A stretch of 64,000 bases of DNA from a virus, in the IMG/VR virus record IMGVR_UViG_3300033149_001257, positions 1 through 64,000 of that record. One strand, 5' to 3'. Made by a program: the position numbers and the translations under genes. Below, piece by piece: positions 22,830 through 30,730 of this stretch (position 1 is the stretch's first letter; the number at the start of each line of letters is the position of its first letter). The notes below the pieces were generated by a model. It was not told where the DNA came from, did not search any database, and saw nothing but the letters and a program-made list of their open reading frames with translations.

Positions 22830-23020
22830 GCGGCCGTGCTGGGGATACTCCCGGTGCGTAAGGGGTGGGTGAATGTACCTACACAAAAGCATGGACATAT
22901 ATCACTATAGAGGTATATGGAAGTGTTGAAGAAATCTGAATATCCGGATTTCGTAGGGAAAAGCTCACCCCGATGCCGATATGTTGAGTGGTTCAATATA
23001 ATTTACTGGTAAAGGAGGAG
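22830..23020 (+). ncRNA. possible structured RNA, about 190 bases
   Basis: No coding frame. Three local hairpins are visible: CTGGGG-ATAC-TCCCGG (22839-22854), CATATATC-N8-GGTATATG (about 22896-22919), and GAAATC-N10-GATTTC (about 22931-22952). GGGGTG (22862-22867) can also pair with CACCCC (about 22966-22971), closing the inner hairpins into one domain. The region ends before AAAGGAGGAG of the next gene. I cannot assign it to a known RNA class. Confidence 0.4.
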
Positions 23021-23022
23021 TA

Positions 23023-23172
23023 ATGAAATGTCCAATGTGTGGTAAACCTCTGGATAAACATAAAGATATTGCAGGTAAATACATATATGAATGTTTTTAT
23101 TATGGATGTCAACACATATTTGTATTAGAGAATGGTAAATTAGTACACCATTATAAAAGGAGTGATAAATGA
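23023..23172 (+). CDS. small zinc-ribbon protein (49 aa)
   Basis: AAAGGAGGAG precedes the ATG. CPMCGKPLDKH and a later C-x6-C with a following histidine (CFYYGCQH) fit a mini zinc ribbon. ATGA overlap with the next gene. Confidence 0.6.
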   Translation: MKCPMCGKPLDKHKDIAGKYIYECFYYGCQHIFVLENGKLVHHYKRSDK

Positions 23173-23474
23173 AAAATAAATGTACTCATTGCGAAAAACT
23201 TACTTGCGAACTAACAAATAGAATATGCACCGGTATTGGGTGGAAGAAGTGTTATGTATATTGGGAGCAACGTGCAGATAATGTGGGGCAGGATTTGGGT
23301 AAGATAAAATTCGCAATAGCATTAATACAAACCAAAACCACCCTGATGGATGAATTGGACAGGCATGAATTTGTTGCAATAGCGGAAGCGTTTGGGTTAA
23401 GATGGGCAAGGTCATTTGGGCAAATGTTAAGCAAGCGGAAAGAGAATAAAGAAGAAAAACAAAGGAGGAAGTAA
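23169..23474 (+). CDS. hypothetical cysteine-containing protein (101 aa)
   Basis: AAAAGGAG precedes the ATG. Four early cysteines (CTHCEKLTC and later CTGIGWKKC) suggest metal binding in residues 4-28. The remainder is helical (ELDRHEFVAIAEAFGL) with a lysine-rich end. Starts and stops overlap neighbours. Confidence 0.6.
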   Translation: MKNKCTHCEKLTCELTNRICTGIGWKKCYVYWEQRADNVGQDLGKIKFAIALIQTKTTLMDELDRHEFVAIAEAFGLRWARSFGQMLSKRKENKEEKQRRK

Positions 23475-23827
23475 TGAGATTAAAAACAAAACCCATGCCG
23501 ACCAAGTGGCCAGATAAATTAAAGCTGTATGATAAAAACTTGCCGGGCGATGGGAACCCCTCGCCCAGGGAAGAATTGATTAAATTAATTGACGAGAGGA
23601 TAGCAATTAAATGTAAGGTACTGGATGATTGTGCGGAAAAATATAGACAGAAATTATTACTCGATGAGTTATGCAAGGAACTTGAGGTGGCACGTCTTGA
23701 ACTATTGGAAGATGAATCTTACTACGAAATATGCCAGAGGAGGTGTAGAGAAATAGTGAAAAGATACTCGAGGGAAGAAGGGCTTGATAAAAAAGAGGGG
23801 GAGAGGTTGCTGGGGTTATACGAATGA
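23474..23827 (+). CDS. hypothetical helical protein (117 aa)
   Basis: AAAGGAGGAAG precedes the ATG. Mainly charged helices (LLDELCKELEVARLELLE, RRCREIVKRYSREEGL). No family recognised. Overlaps the macro-domain gene by four bases and is probably translated with it. Confidence 0.6.
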   Translation: MRLKTKPMPTKWPDKLKLYDKNLPGDGNPSPREELIKLIDERIAIKCKVLDDCAEKYRQKLLLDELCKELEVARLELLEDESYYEICQRRCREIVKRYSREEGLDKKEGERLLGLYE

Positions 23828-24243
23828 TAGAATATATTAAGGGAGATTTGTTTTCCAATAAGACCGACTCGTTAGCTCACTGCATTTCCAGGGATTTAAA
23901 GATGGGTGCCGGGATAGCCAAGGCCTTTAATAAAAAGTGGGGAGTGGCAATCAGAAAGCACATCCAATTAAATCCTGAACTATCTAAGTGTGAGTGTATT
24001 GTGGTTCCGGTTAGAGACAGGCTTATATATAATCTCGTCACTAAGAAAATATATTTCCAGAAACCCACATTGGAAAGCATGGAAGCGTCACTAAGAGAAA
24101 TGTTTGATATTGCCAACGACGTTGAGAATGTCATAGCGATGCCAAAGATAGGGTGCGGACTGGATAGGCTTAAATGGAAAGACGTTGAGAAACTCATAAA
24201 GAAATATCAGGGTAATGTGAGGGTAAAAGTTTATGAATTATAG
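23824..24243 (+). CDS. macro-domain protein (ADP-ribose binding/hydrolysis)
   Basis: The 139-residue protein opens with the macro-domain signature MIEYIKGDLF. AHCISRDLKMGAGIAKAF provides the ligand-binding loop, and IAMPKIGCGLDRLKWKDVE the second conserved block. Such domains bind or remove ADP-ribose, including from proteins or DNA. In a phage this could counter ADP-ribosylating or NAD-based host defences, or recycle ADP-ribose; that is inference. GGGG before the ATG gives a moderate ribosome site, helped by overlap with the preceding gene. Confidence 0.85.
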   Translation: MIEYIKGDLFSNKTDSLAHCISRDLKMGAGIAKAFNKKWGVAIRKHIQLNPELSKCECIVVPVRDRLIYNLVTKKIYFQKPTLESMEASLREMFDIANDVENVIAMPKIGCGLDRLKWKDVEKLIKKYQGNVRVKVYEL

Positions 24244-24397
24244 AATTAAAATGAGTAAATGGGAGATTGTTGGAATAGTGGTAATCGTGATAGCTGTTAT
24301 ATTGGCAATAGTCGGCATGGTTATTAAGTGCCAGGTGTTGGCAGCGATAGGGGCAGTACTGGCAATGGCGGTATGGAGCACGTATATATTTTCATAA
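24233..24397 (+). CDS. two-pass small membrane protein (54 aa)
   Basis: Begins inside the macro-domain gene at ATG 24233; ATG 24251 is an alternative. Two hydrophobic segments are clear (IVGIVVIVIAVILAIVGMV and VLAAIGAVLAMAVW). Could be a membrane effector or a small holin-like protein; no evidence decides. Confidence 0.5.
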   Translation: MNYRIKMSKWEIVGIVVIVIAVILAIVGMVIKCQVLAAIGAVLAMAVWSTYIFS

Positions 24398-24410
24398 TAA
24401 GGAGGCGGTA

Positions 24411-24818
24411 ATGAATCAAATAAAAGCGTGGGATAAAAAAACTAAAAGTATGTGGATGGTTGATGGGTTTGAGGGGTTGACCAAAAACACTATCGTTAAT
24501 TTAAGAACCTTTCCAGTTGAGGATGCCGGGGGATTGCACTTTACCTATATTAATAGGTATGAAGATGAAGTAGTGCTACTTGAATATATTGGAAGAAGGG
24601 ATGTTTTGGGTAAGGATATTTGCGATAGGGATATTCTCATAAATGAATCCGGCAGGATATGTAAGGTGGTTAGGTTTAATTCTGAATGTTTTGTGGGATG
24701 GGATTTGAAAGCATTAAATGGTAAGGGGAGTCCTCCGGCCGAGGGGCACATGTGGGAAGGCTGGGAAATAATTGGTGATGAGTTTGAGAATCCGGGATTA
24801 GAAAAGGAGATTAAGTAA
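24411..24818 (+). CDS. YopX-family phage protein (135 aa)
   Basis: AAGGAGG precedes the ATG. IKAWDKKTKSMWMVDGF at the start and LLEYIGRRDVLGKDICDRD, RICKVVRFN and GWEIIGDEFENPGL later follow the YopX pattern (first described in Bacillus phage SPbeta). These small phage proteins form beta-rich assemblies of unknown function. Stop and next start overlap as TAATG. Confidence 0.8.
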   Translation: MNQIKAWDKKTKSMWMVDGFEGLTKNTIVNLRTFPVEDAGGLHFTYINRYEDEVVLLEYIGRRDVLGKDICDRDILINESGRICKVVRFNSECFVGWDLKALNGKGSPPAEGHMWEGWEIIGDEFENPGLEKEIK

Positions 24819-25162
24819 TGAATAAAAAAGATTGGATATGGATGCCCCATGCGGCACATTTTTGTTGTGGAAGCAGGTGCCAATTTGTGTTGGCTACATA
24901 TGTGGGTGGGTACATAGTTTCAACTGTTGGAGAAATGTCATCAAGTATTAAAGGTAAAGAATATGAAACTGTATCGCGAGGATATTTATATGAAACCGAG
25001 GTATTTAAGGCTAAAAAACAAAAGCTGACATGCTGTCCTTATGGTATAATTTTAAAGGGTGGTTATGGTGTTGAACAAAGAAAATACAATACCCCTAGCG
25101 CCGCCACAAAAGGGCATATGGAATTATGTGAGAAGTGGAGTAAAGAAAAGGAGAATAAATAA
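24818..25162 (+). CDS. hypothetical cysteine-containing protein (114 aa)
   Basis: AAAAGGAG precedes the ATG. WMPHAAHFCCGSRCQFVLAT at the start and LTCCPYGIILKGGYG in the middle give paired cysteines. TAATG overlap with both neighbours. No family recognised. Confidence 0.6.
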   Translation: MNKKDWIWMPHAAHFCCGSRCQFVLATYVGGYIVSTVGEMSSSIKGKEYETVSRGYLYETEVFKAKKQKLTCCPYGIILKGGYGVEQRKYNTPSAATKGHMELCEKWSKEKENK

Positions 25163-25350
25163 TGTATGATAGAAGAAAGGCTAATATAATAAGAAACATA
25201 GTTAAGTTCACCGTGGGATTGCCATTTATTGTCGCATTGACATTGGGGTTCTTGTTGTGCTCAATTATTTGTTTTGTTATTGAATCGGATGAAGATTTTA
25301 TATCAGATATAAAAATGATGTGGTCTTTCAAATCAAAGTATGATGGGTGA
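25162..25350 (+). CDS. small membrane protein (62 aa)
   Basis: AAAGGAG precedes the ATG. Basic N-terminus (MYDRRKANIIRNIV), then one long hydrophobic stretch (VGLPFIVALTLGFLLCSIIC) near 18-38 and an acidic end. Single-pass membrane protein of unknown function. Confidence 0.55.
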   Translation: MYDRRKANIIRNIVKFTVGLPFIVALTLGFLLCSIICFVIESDEDFISDIKMMWSFKSKYDG

Positions 25351-25362
25351 GGAGGGTAAATA

Positions 25363-25620
25363 ATGAAGATAAAATCAAATAGTTACTTCGGAAAAGATAC
25401 CGGATGGTACCGGATGGGTATCTGCATAGACATGGGCACGGTAGAAATAAGCCTTGGGTATAATTTTAAATTATGGTGTAAAGAGTATGGACTTACCGCC
25501 GATGCCGGCATATACTTGGCTGTTGATAGATTTAATTTCTGGAGAATATGGATTAATTTGATATTCTTCTGGTTTCATATTAATAAGCAAACTAAAGAAA
25601 TGGTGGAGAGGGGGGCATAA
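25363..25620 (+). CDS. hypothetical aromatic-rich protein (85 aa)
   Basis: GAGGAGGG precedes the ATG. Beta-strand-like (TGWYRMGICIDMGTVEIS), ending with an aromatic hydrophobic segment (FWRIWINLIFFWFHINK). Possibly membrane-associated. No family recognised. Confidence 0.55.
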   Translation: MKIKSNSYFGKDTGWYRMGICIDMGTVEISLGYNFKLWCKEYGLTADAGIYLAVDRFNFWRIWINLIFFWFHINKQTKEMVERGA

Positions 25621-25623
25621 GTA

Positions 25624-25710
25624 ATGAAGTGGATTATATCCCTTGTGTTATATTTTGCATTGTGCCTATTACTTTATAGTCGTGGAAGTACTGGGTGGGG
25701 AAGTAGGTAA
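25624..25710 (+). CDS. possible 28-aa membrane peptide
   Basis: ATG 25624 lies 4 bases after the previous stop, behind GAGGGGGG. The product is one hydrophobic helix (WIISLVLYFALCLLLY) with a small polar tail. Low confidence because of size. Confidence 0.35.
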   Translation: MKWIISLVLYFALCLLLYSRGSTGWGSR

Positions 25711-25736
25711 ATATATTTCAAGAGAGGAGAATAAAG

Positions 25737-25922
25737 ATGGCGAAAATGCCGAAGGTGGTTGTGGTAATCAAGATGGACAAAGAGGCAAAGGGGGTTGCAA
25801 AAGCAATTAAGGATTTTAAGGATATATGGGATAGGGGGCTTACCTGTGACGGTGATAATAAAATAATAGACAGGTCAATAAGGACAATAGAAAAAGCATT
25901 TACAATAAAAACGGGAAAATAA
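25737..25922 (+). CDS. hypothetical protein (61 aa)
   Basis: AGAGGAG precedes the ATG. One strand (KVVVVIKMD) followed by helices (AKGVAKAIKDFKDIWDRG, SIRTIEKAFTI). Six bases separate it from the helicase gene. No family recognised. Confidence 0.55.
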   Translation: MAKMPKVVVVIKMDKEAKGVAKAIKDFKDIWDRGLTCDGDNKIIDRSIRTIEKAFTIKTGK

Positions 25923-25928
25923 ACAAAC

Positions 25929-27881
25929 ATGAATTTGAATGAGCAACAATTGCGGGCAATAAACACCGATAGCCGGAGTGTTTTAATACTGGCAGTTCCG
26001 GGCTCGGGGAAAACGCTGGTGCTTGTAAATCGTATAGTCAAGGTTTTGAAGGACGGCGTATCCCCCCGCTGTATTCTTGCCATCACGTTCACTCGTAAGG
26101 CCGCACAGGAAATGAAGGAACGCCTCTGTAAGTTGATTGACGAGGAAATTGTAAGAAAGATGTTTATTGGAACCTCCCACTCTTTCTGTCTTTCCATACT
26201 GAGGCGTTGGTATGAGAAAATGGGGCTCACCGAAAACTTTAGCATATACAATGACCTGGATAAGAAAGATATCATCAAAGACATCAAGGAGGACGGTAAA
26301 TATAAGGTTGGGATAAAGAAGATACTGAACTATAGTAATGGAGACAATTCAGATGTTACTCCGCGAGAAAAAGAAGAGTTGGATAAGATATATAAAAAGT
26401 ATCGTAAGCGATTAAAGAAATACAATGCGGTTGATTATGATATGATACTATCCCACGCCATAGAGCTTATGAAAACATATCCCGAAGTTCTGGAATATTA
26501 CCGGAACCATTTCTCTCACCTATTCTATGATGAGTACCAGGACCTTGCATTTATGGAAAATGAGGTATGTCTTACCATGGCGATAGGTACTACGTTTGTC
26601 GTCGGAGACGATTCGCAAAATATCTACACCTGGCGCGGGACAGACATTAAATACATAATGGAGTATCAGGATAGACATGAAAATCTTAAGGTTATTAATC
26701 TTGAATATAATTACCGCTCCGCTCCCATCATATGCGAGATGGCAAACAATCTTATTTCCCATAATAAAAAAAGGGTAGCCAAAAAGATTATTGCTACAAG
26801 AAAGGAAAGCGATTCGGTATACGGATGTTCCGTGACTGACGATGTTTATACCAACGGTAAATCCGAGATAGAGCATGGGATTATCGGGTGCATTAATTCC
26901 TTACATGATGATGTTGGATTTTCTTACAAAGATATTGCCATACTGGTACGAACAAACAGGCAGATTGATGAAATAAAAAATGTTATTGGCGATACTGACA
27001 TTCCATACCAACTGGTTTCAAGGGATACGTTCTGGGCACGCAGTGAAATCCGTGAGGTCATTTATTATTTAAGGGTAATGCTTAATCCCCATGATAATTA
27101 TTCTGTTGAGAAGATAATGAAACTCCCCCATATGGGCCTCACTAAAATACAGGTTCAGGAGATTATGAATTATGCTATAGGCGAGAGCGTGAGCCTATAT
27201 TCTGCCATGATACATCAAAGAGAACCCGATATGCCCTCGGAGTTTTCGTTGTTTACTGACTACCTTACCATGGATGCAGGGGCCATACTTAAAACCTTCA
27301 TGGAAATGTCTATGGGGTGTGAGAATGGGTACCTGCACTCCCTTAAAGAGCAGACACTTGAAACACGGCTTTCCTCTATTGATTATATGCTTACCGGTAA
27401 AGTCCCTGAGTTTCTGGAAAGAGGAGAGGGCTCGGATTTAAGATCGTTCCTTGATAGTATTGTCCAGATAGAAGCCACGGATAATCTCAAACCAGAAGAA
27501 GACAAGGTTCACCTAATGACCGTGCATTGCGCTAAAGGACTGGAATGGCCGGTGGTTATCGTACCAGGATGCGAAGAAGGTACGTTGCCGCTCATAAGAA
27601 AGCGTGGTGGTGATATCACGGAAGAAGAAAGACGGTTAGCGTATGTGGCTCTTACTCGGGCAAAAGAAAGAGCATATTTTATCCATGCCACGGAGAGGAC
27701 CAGCTCGTTTTCTGACCATGTAGAAACAAAAGAGCCCAGCCGGTTCCTGAAAGAAATGGGATGCGAGGGGATGCGTAGTAAAGAGTGGATTGCCAATCAA
27801 GAAAAATCGGGACAAGAAAAAAAGAAAAAAGAACGTATGCCATTGTCGTCTTCGGATAGGGATGAAAGCGTGCCGTTTTAG
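25929..27881 (+). CDS. UvrD/Rep-family superfamily 1 DNA helicase (650 aa)
   Basis: All core motifs of the family are visible. The Q motif is LNEQQLRAI, and motif I GSGKT at 25-29 is followed by motif Ia ITFTRKAAQEM. Motif II is DEYQD, motif III VVGDDSQNIYTWRG and motif IV LEYNYRSAPI. Motif V is TVHCAKGLEWPVV and motif VI LAYVALTRAKER. These enzymes move 3' to 5' on single-stranded DNA and serve replication restart and repair. At 650 residues it is slightly shorter than host UvrD, and the C-terminal tail is a short lysine-rich segment. The ribosome site before the ATG is weak. Confidence 0.95.
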   Translation: MNLNEQQLRAINTDSRSVLILAVPGSGKTLVLVNRIVKVLKDGVSPRCILAITFTRKAAQEMKERLCKLIDEEIVRKMFIGTSHSFCLSILRRWYEKMGLTENFSIYNDLDKKDIIKDIKEDGKYKVGIKKILNYSNGDNSDVTPREKEELDKIYKKYRKRLKKYNAVDYDMILSHAIELMKTYPEVLEYYRNHFSHLFYDEYQDLAFMENEVCLTMAIGTTFVVGDDSQNIYTWRGTDIKYIMEYQDRHENLKVINLEYNYRSAPIICEMANNLISHNKKRVAKKIIATRKESDSVYGCSVTDDVYTNGKSEIEHGIIGCINSLHDDVGFSYKDIAILVRTNRQIDEIKNVIGDTDIPYQLVSRDTFWARSEIREVIYYLRVMLNPHDNYSVEKIMKLPHMGLTKIQVQEIMNYAIGESVSLYSAMIHQREPDMPSEFSLFTDYLTMDAGAILKTFMEMSMGCENGYLHSLKEQTLETRLSSIDYMLTGKVPEFLERGEGSDLRSFLDSIVQIEATDNLKPEEDKVHLMTVHCAKGLEWPVVIVPGCEEGTLPLIRKRGGDITEEERRLAYVALTRAKERAYFIHATERTSSFSDHVETKEPSRFLKEMGCEGMRSKEWIANQEKSGQEKKKKERMPLSSSDRDESVPF

Positions 27882-27930
27882 GTGTATATACAAACCGTCG
27901 TCGGGAAATTAATTATTAATCATTTTGTTC

Positions 27931-27959
27931 TTGACAAGTAATCAGGTATATGGTATAGT
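27931..27959 (+). promoter_or_regulatory. sigma70-type promoter
   Basis: TTGACA (27931-27936), 17-base spacer, TATAGT (27954-27959). TTGACAAGTA and ATATGGTATA are identical to the integrase promoter at 34771, separated in both by seven bases. A 10-base palindrome TGTATATACA lies upstream at 27883-27892. GTAATCA in the spacer and TGATTTAC at 27971-27978 could be a weak operator pair. Confidence 0.8.
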
Positions 27960-27997
27960 GGTGGTGTAGTTGATTTACAAATGAAAGGGGAATCAAA

Positions 27998-28189
27998 ATG
28001 ATTAAAGCAGCGTTTCAGATTATAGCAATTATGTTTTTTATTTTAGCATGTTCATCTGTTGCTATATTTTTAATATTAGACCCTATCGCTCGGTTACTTT
28101 CGGCGGCAGCACTTATGTTTTGTTTGATAATGGGGTTTTTTACATATGGTGGAATTTTATTTATAGACTGGATAGGTGGTGACTCATAA
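27998..28189 (+). CDS. two-pass membrane protein (63 aa)
   Basis: First gene behind the promoter at 27931; AAAGGGGAA precedes the ATG. Two hydrophobic segments (IIAIMFFILACSSVAIFLI and SAAALMFCLIMGFFTYGGIL). Function unknown. Confidence 0.6.
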   Translation: MIKAAFQIIAIMFFILACSSVAIFLILDPIARLLSAAALMFCLIMGFFTYGGILFIDWIGGDS

Positions 28190-28214
28190 AATAAAAAGAA
28201 TGGAGGTGCGCTAA

Positions 28215-28607
28215 ATGGGAAACAGGGAAGATGTTCTGGATAAAGTTATAGACATTGTGGCGTGGGAATTGTGCATAGTGGGCACCGTGTCGCCAGAAGA
28301 TAATCTTCGGGATGATTTGGGGGCCGATTCGCTGGGTATGGTTGAACTGGTAATGTGCCTTGGATGTAAATTTGGAATTGAAATACCGGATGCGGAGGGA
28401 GATAAAGTAAAAACTGTTTCTGATTTGGTTGAATTGGTAATGAGAATGGTGGGCAATGGCGATGGATTAGAGAAAGAACTTGCCGTCATTTTAAACAGGG
28501 TGTCAAGGGAAAACAAAAGCAATACCCCCGACTTTATTCTTGCAGAGTTCATGTTAGATTGCTTGGTCGCGGGGGAAAAGTTAATTAATCGGCGCGAGGG
28601 GAGGTAG
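28215..28607 (+). CDS. acyl carrier protein domain fused to a second phage domain (130 aa)
   Basis: Residues 1-80 are an acyl carrier domain. DDLGADSLGMVELVM carries the serine (S39) that receives phosphopantetheine, and helix 3 contains DLVELVMRM. Residues 86-130 (ELAVILNRVSRENKSNTPDF, then ILAEFMLDCLV) resemble a short domain I recall as a stand-alone phage protein with the NTPDFILAE motif. The ACP part could carry acyl groups for a synthase elsewhere or bind host ACP partners. GGAGG precedes the ATG. Confidence 0.75.
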   Translation: MGNREDVLDKVIDIVAWELCIVGTVSPEDNLRDDLGADSLGMVELVMCLGCKFGIEIPDAEGDKVKTVSDLVELVMRMVGNGDGLEKELAVILNRVSRENKSNTPDFILAEFMLDCLVAGEKLINRREGR

Positions 28608-28613
28608 TCGACA

Positions 28614-28904
28614 ATGGAACCTATGTATAAAGTAGATGAGGAAGTTTGGGTGGGAACGGAAGATGGTGGCGTAATGCAGGATAGAATAGCCAGGATAAGC
28701 ATGGACGGTAAGGGTAATGTGGAATATTTATATATGGGTGCTATGGAATTTTATCCAATATATTATGTTATTTGCAGTGTGGTGGATTCCTCAGCCAATG
28801 ATAAAATAGTTGAATATTTAAAGCAGAGAATTAAAAATAATATGCCTATTGTGGTTGACGATGCTGAGATTCAAAAATCTGTTTTTGGGGATTTAGAAAG
28901 GTAA
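28614..28904 (+). CDS. hypothetical protein (96 aa)
   Basis: GGGGAGG lies in front of ATG 28614. Residues 1-60 look like a small beta-barrel (MYKVDEEVWVGTEDGGVMQ, RIARISMDGKGNVEYLYMG), then a helical end. No family recognised. Confidence 0.55.
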   Translation: MEPMYKVDEEVWVGTEDGGVMQDRIARISMDGKGNVEYLYMGAMEFYPIYYVICSVVDSSANDKIVEYLKQRIKNNMPIVVDDAEIQKSVFGDLER

Positions 28905-28907
28905 ATA

Positions 28908-29411
28908 ATGGATATTTCAAAAGAATATATTTTGATGTGCCGGCAGTCAAAAGAGATGCAGAAAAATTATAATCCGGTGCATGGGGATTTTGTTTTCTAT
29001 ATGGGTTCAACTGACATTGAGGATATGGTTGTTTGTGGTGGTCCAGAACACATGGGTTCAGATTCCCTTCATCCATGGACACATTATTGTAATTGTTTTG
29101 ATACGCCGATGGATGAACTTATGAAAAGTAAGGAGCATCCCACCGTCTGGCTACCGCGCCAGGACCAGCTGCAGGACATGCTGGAAGATTGCCTGGGATT
29201 ATTATTTTGGGATTTATGTAATGAACCGGAGGGCTGGCTTTGTATGGGTAGAGACGTTGGGGAGCAGACCATATACCCCCGTAAAGAGAACTTCATAAAA
29301 GAAGAAGATATGAGCAAGACTGCAGAGCAGGCGTTGTTGAAGATGTTGATGAGTCAGGAATATGATAAGAAGTGGAACGGTAAGGGCTGGGTAAAGGAGG
29401 ACGTGTCATAA
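28908..29411 (+). CDS. conserved phage hypothetical protein (167 aa)
   Basis: Contains WLPRQDQLQDMLEDCLGLLF and a C-terminal LLKMLMSQEYDKKWNGKGW. I recall this combination in hypothetical proteins of many phages. Residues 20-60 hold HGDFVFYMGSTDIEDMVVC. Function unknown. Overlaps the next ATG as TAATG. Confidence 0.65.
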   Translation: MDISKEYILMCRQSKEMQKNYNPVHGDFVFYMGSTDIEDMVVCGGPEHMGSDSLHPWTHYCNCFDTPMDELMKSKEHPTVWLPRQDQLQDMLEDCLGLLFWDLCNEPEGWLCMGRDVGEQTIYPRKENFIKEEDMSKTAEQALLKMLMSQEYDKKWNGKGWVKEDVS

Positions 29412-29764
29412 TGAAAGAGATAAAGAAAACTGAGGCGTGGTACAAGAAGAAAAAGATAGACCCACCCATTATCCCCCTGATAAAACTTCTCCATAAGAAT
29501 GGATTCGATACGAGAAACTGCTGCGGACATATGCCAACACCCTGGGTAGGTATGGACTGGGAAAAAGATTCTGATTTCAAAAGATTATATGATTTGCTGA
29601 TTAAAAATGGCTATAAGAATTTCTGTATCTCAGGACAATGGAATACTGTTGATAAGTGGACCTATAAATCTGCAAGCAAGAAAGAACTTAATCTGAGATT
29701 TTATTTCGGGAAGCAACCGTTAATAGATTTAAGTATGATAAAAAAAGAAAGGAGGAGTAAATGA
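29411..29764 (+). CDS. hypothetical protein (117 aa)
   Basis: AAAGGAGG precedes the ATG. IPLIKLLHKNGFDTRNCCGH in the N-terminal half and YDLLIKNGYKNFCISGQW in the second look like a compact alpha/beta domain with a Cys-Cys-x-His cluster. Four bases overlap the lipoprotein gene. No family recognised. Confidence 0.6.
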   Translation: MKEIKKTEAWYKKKKIDPPIIPLIKLLHKNGFDTRNCCGHMPTPWVGMDWEKDSDFKRLYDLLIKNGYKNFCISGQWNTVDKWTYKSASKKELNLRFYFGKQPLIDLSMIKKERRSK

Positions 29765-30018
29765 AAAAAGTTTTGGTTCTATTGGTTGTCGGGATGATTT
29801 TCTTGAATGGGTGTGCTTATCTTGAGCAAGGGTGCTCTGAAATGAAAAGTGAAATGGTTAAGTTGGACAGGACAATCACTCTCTATGCAAACGACGGCTC
29901 GGTTATGAGGGTGTGGGATGGAAAAATATTTGTTGATGCTGATGGTTCTGACATAAGATTCATGTATAATGGGAAAGCTGTAAGGATAAGCGGCACGTAT
30001 ATAATAGAAGAAAAATAG
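29761..30018 (+). CDS. small lipoprotein (85 aa)
   Basis: AAAGGAGG precedes the ATG. A signal peptide (KKVLVLLVVGMIF) ends in the lipobox LNGC, making C18 the lipidated residue. The mature part is about 68 residues with short strands (IFVDADGSDIRFMY). Phage lipoproteins on the periplasmic face often act in superinfection exclusion or as outer spanins; neither can be told here. It lies far from the lysis cassette. Confidence 0.75.
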   Translation: MKKVLVLLVVGMIFLNGCAYLEQGCSEMKSEMVKLDRTITLYANDGSVMRVWDGKIFVDADGSDIRFMYNGKAVRISGTYIIEEK

Positions 30019-30025
30019 GCCGGTG

Positions 30026-30484
30026 ATGAGAATACCAAAGCCAAAGAAAATAAGTAAAGAGGCCAAGAAAGCCCGGCAGGTGGATAAGTGGAGAGTCATG
30101 CGCCGGAAGGCTAATAATAAATCCATAAGGAAAAAGCATGAAAGCAGACATAAAAACAAACAAAAAGATGATAGGGCGGCCGCGGTATCTCTGGCTGTAC
30201 GAGAAAGGGATGGGTGGGAATGTCAACACCCTGGGTGCCCGAACCGTGGAAAGTCATTTCGTGATAGAAAGTGGCTCCTCCACGCTCATCATTCACTGGG
30301 GAAAATTGGTTGGCTCAGGTACTGCAAGCGGTTTATGATAAGCCTGTGCTGGGAGTGCCATAATGAGGATGCCCATACACGGCCGGCGCGGATAATATTC
30401 TTAAAGATATTGAATAAGATTTACAGGGCGCTGAGTATAAAGCCATCGGAAAAAGAGCAGGCTGAAATAGATAAATATTTATAA
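30026..30484 (+). CDS. HNH endonuclease (152 aa)
   Basis: Start at ATG 30026 or GTG 30023. The first 60 residues are very basic (KKISKEAKKARQVDKW). The HNH core follows: CQHPGC near 72, HAHHSLGKIGW with the paired histidines, and CWECHNEDAH with the last zinc ligands and histidine. Such nucleases cut or nick double-stranded DNA and may assist packaging, homing or restriction. No intron or disrupted host gene is seen around it. Confidence 0.85.
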   Translation: MRIPKPKKISKEAKKARQVDKWRVMRRKANNKSIRKKHESRHKNKQKDDRAAAVSLAVRERDGWECQHPGCPNRGKSFRDRKWLLHAHHSLGKIGWLRYCKRFMISLCWECHNEDAHTRPARIIFLKILNKIYRALSIKPSEKEQAEIDKYL

Positions 30485-30505
30485 GGAGAGTGAGGGAGGA
30501 AACAA

Positions 30506-30715
30506 ATGAACAGAGAGAAAATGGTTGAGAGTCTTGAGCAGGTAAGAGATGTATTGGATAAATTAGATGATTGTATTGGGAGTGATTGGAAGGGGCAGGA
30601 AAAGAAGATGGATTATGAAGGGTTTGTAAAAGAATTTGAAGATTTTCGTTATGATTTATGTAATATGTCATCTTCAATTAATCAAGCGATAAGCTATTTT
30701 GAATTAAATTCTTAA
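30506..30715 (+). CDS. hypothetical helical protein (69 aa)
   Basis: A loose purine-rich site (GAGAGTGAGGGAGG) precedes the ATG. All-helical and acidic (REKMVESLEQVRDVLDKLDD, FVKEFEDFRYDLC). No family recognised. Confidence 0.55.
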   Translation: MNREKMVESLEQVRDVLDKLDDCIGSDWKGQEKKMDYEGFVKEFEDFRYDLCNMSSSINQAISYFELNS

Positions 30716-30730
30716 AAAAGAGGAGGATGG

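Noticed and set aside
24411-24818. YopX gene as the Yersinia type III secretion factor of the same name
   Set aside because: Name coincidence only; the motifs fit the Bacillus phage SPbeta YopX family.
19581-25710. Membrane peptides at 19581, 24233 and 25624 as holins
   Set aside because: They lie in the early + arm far from the endolysin; the - strand protein at 49386 fits the lysis role better.
30138-30338. + strand frame of 66 codons within the HNH gene
   Set aside because: Out of frame with the HNH motifs, which are clearly the coding ones.
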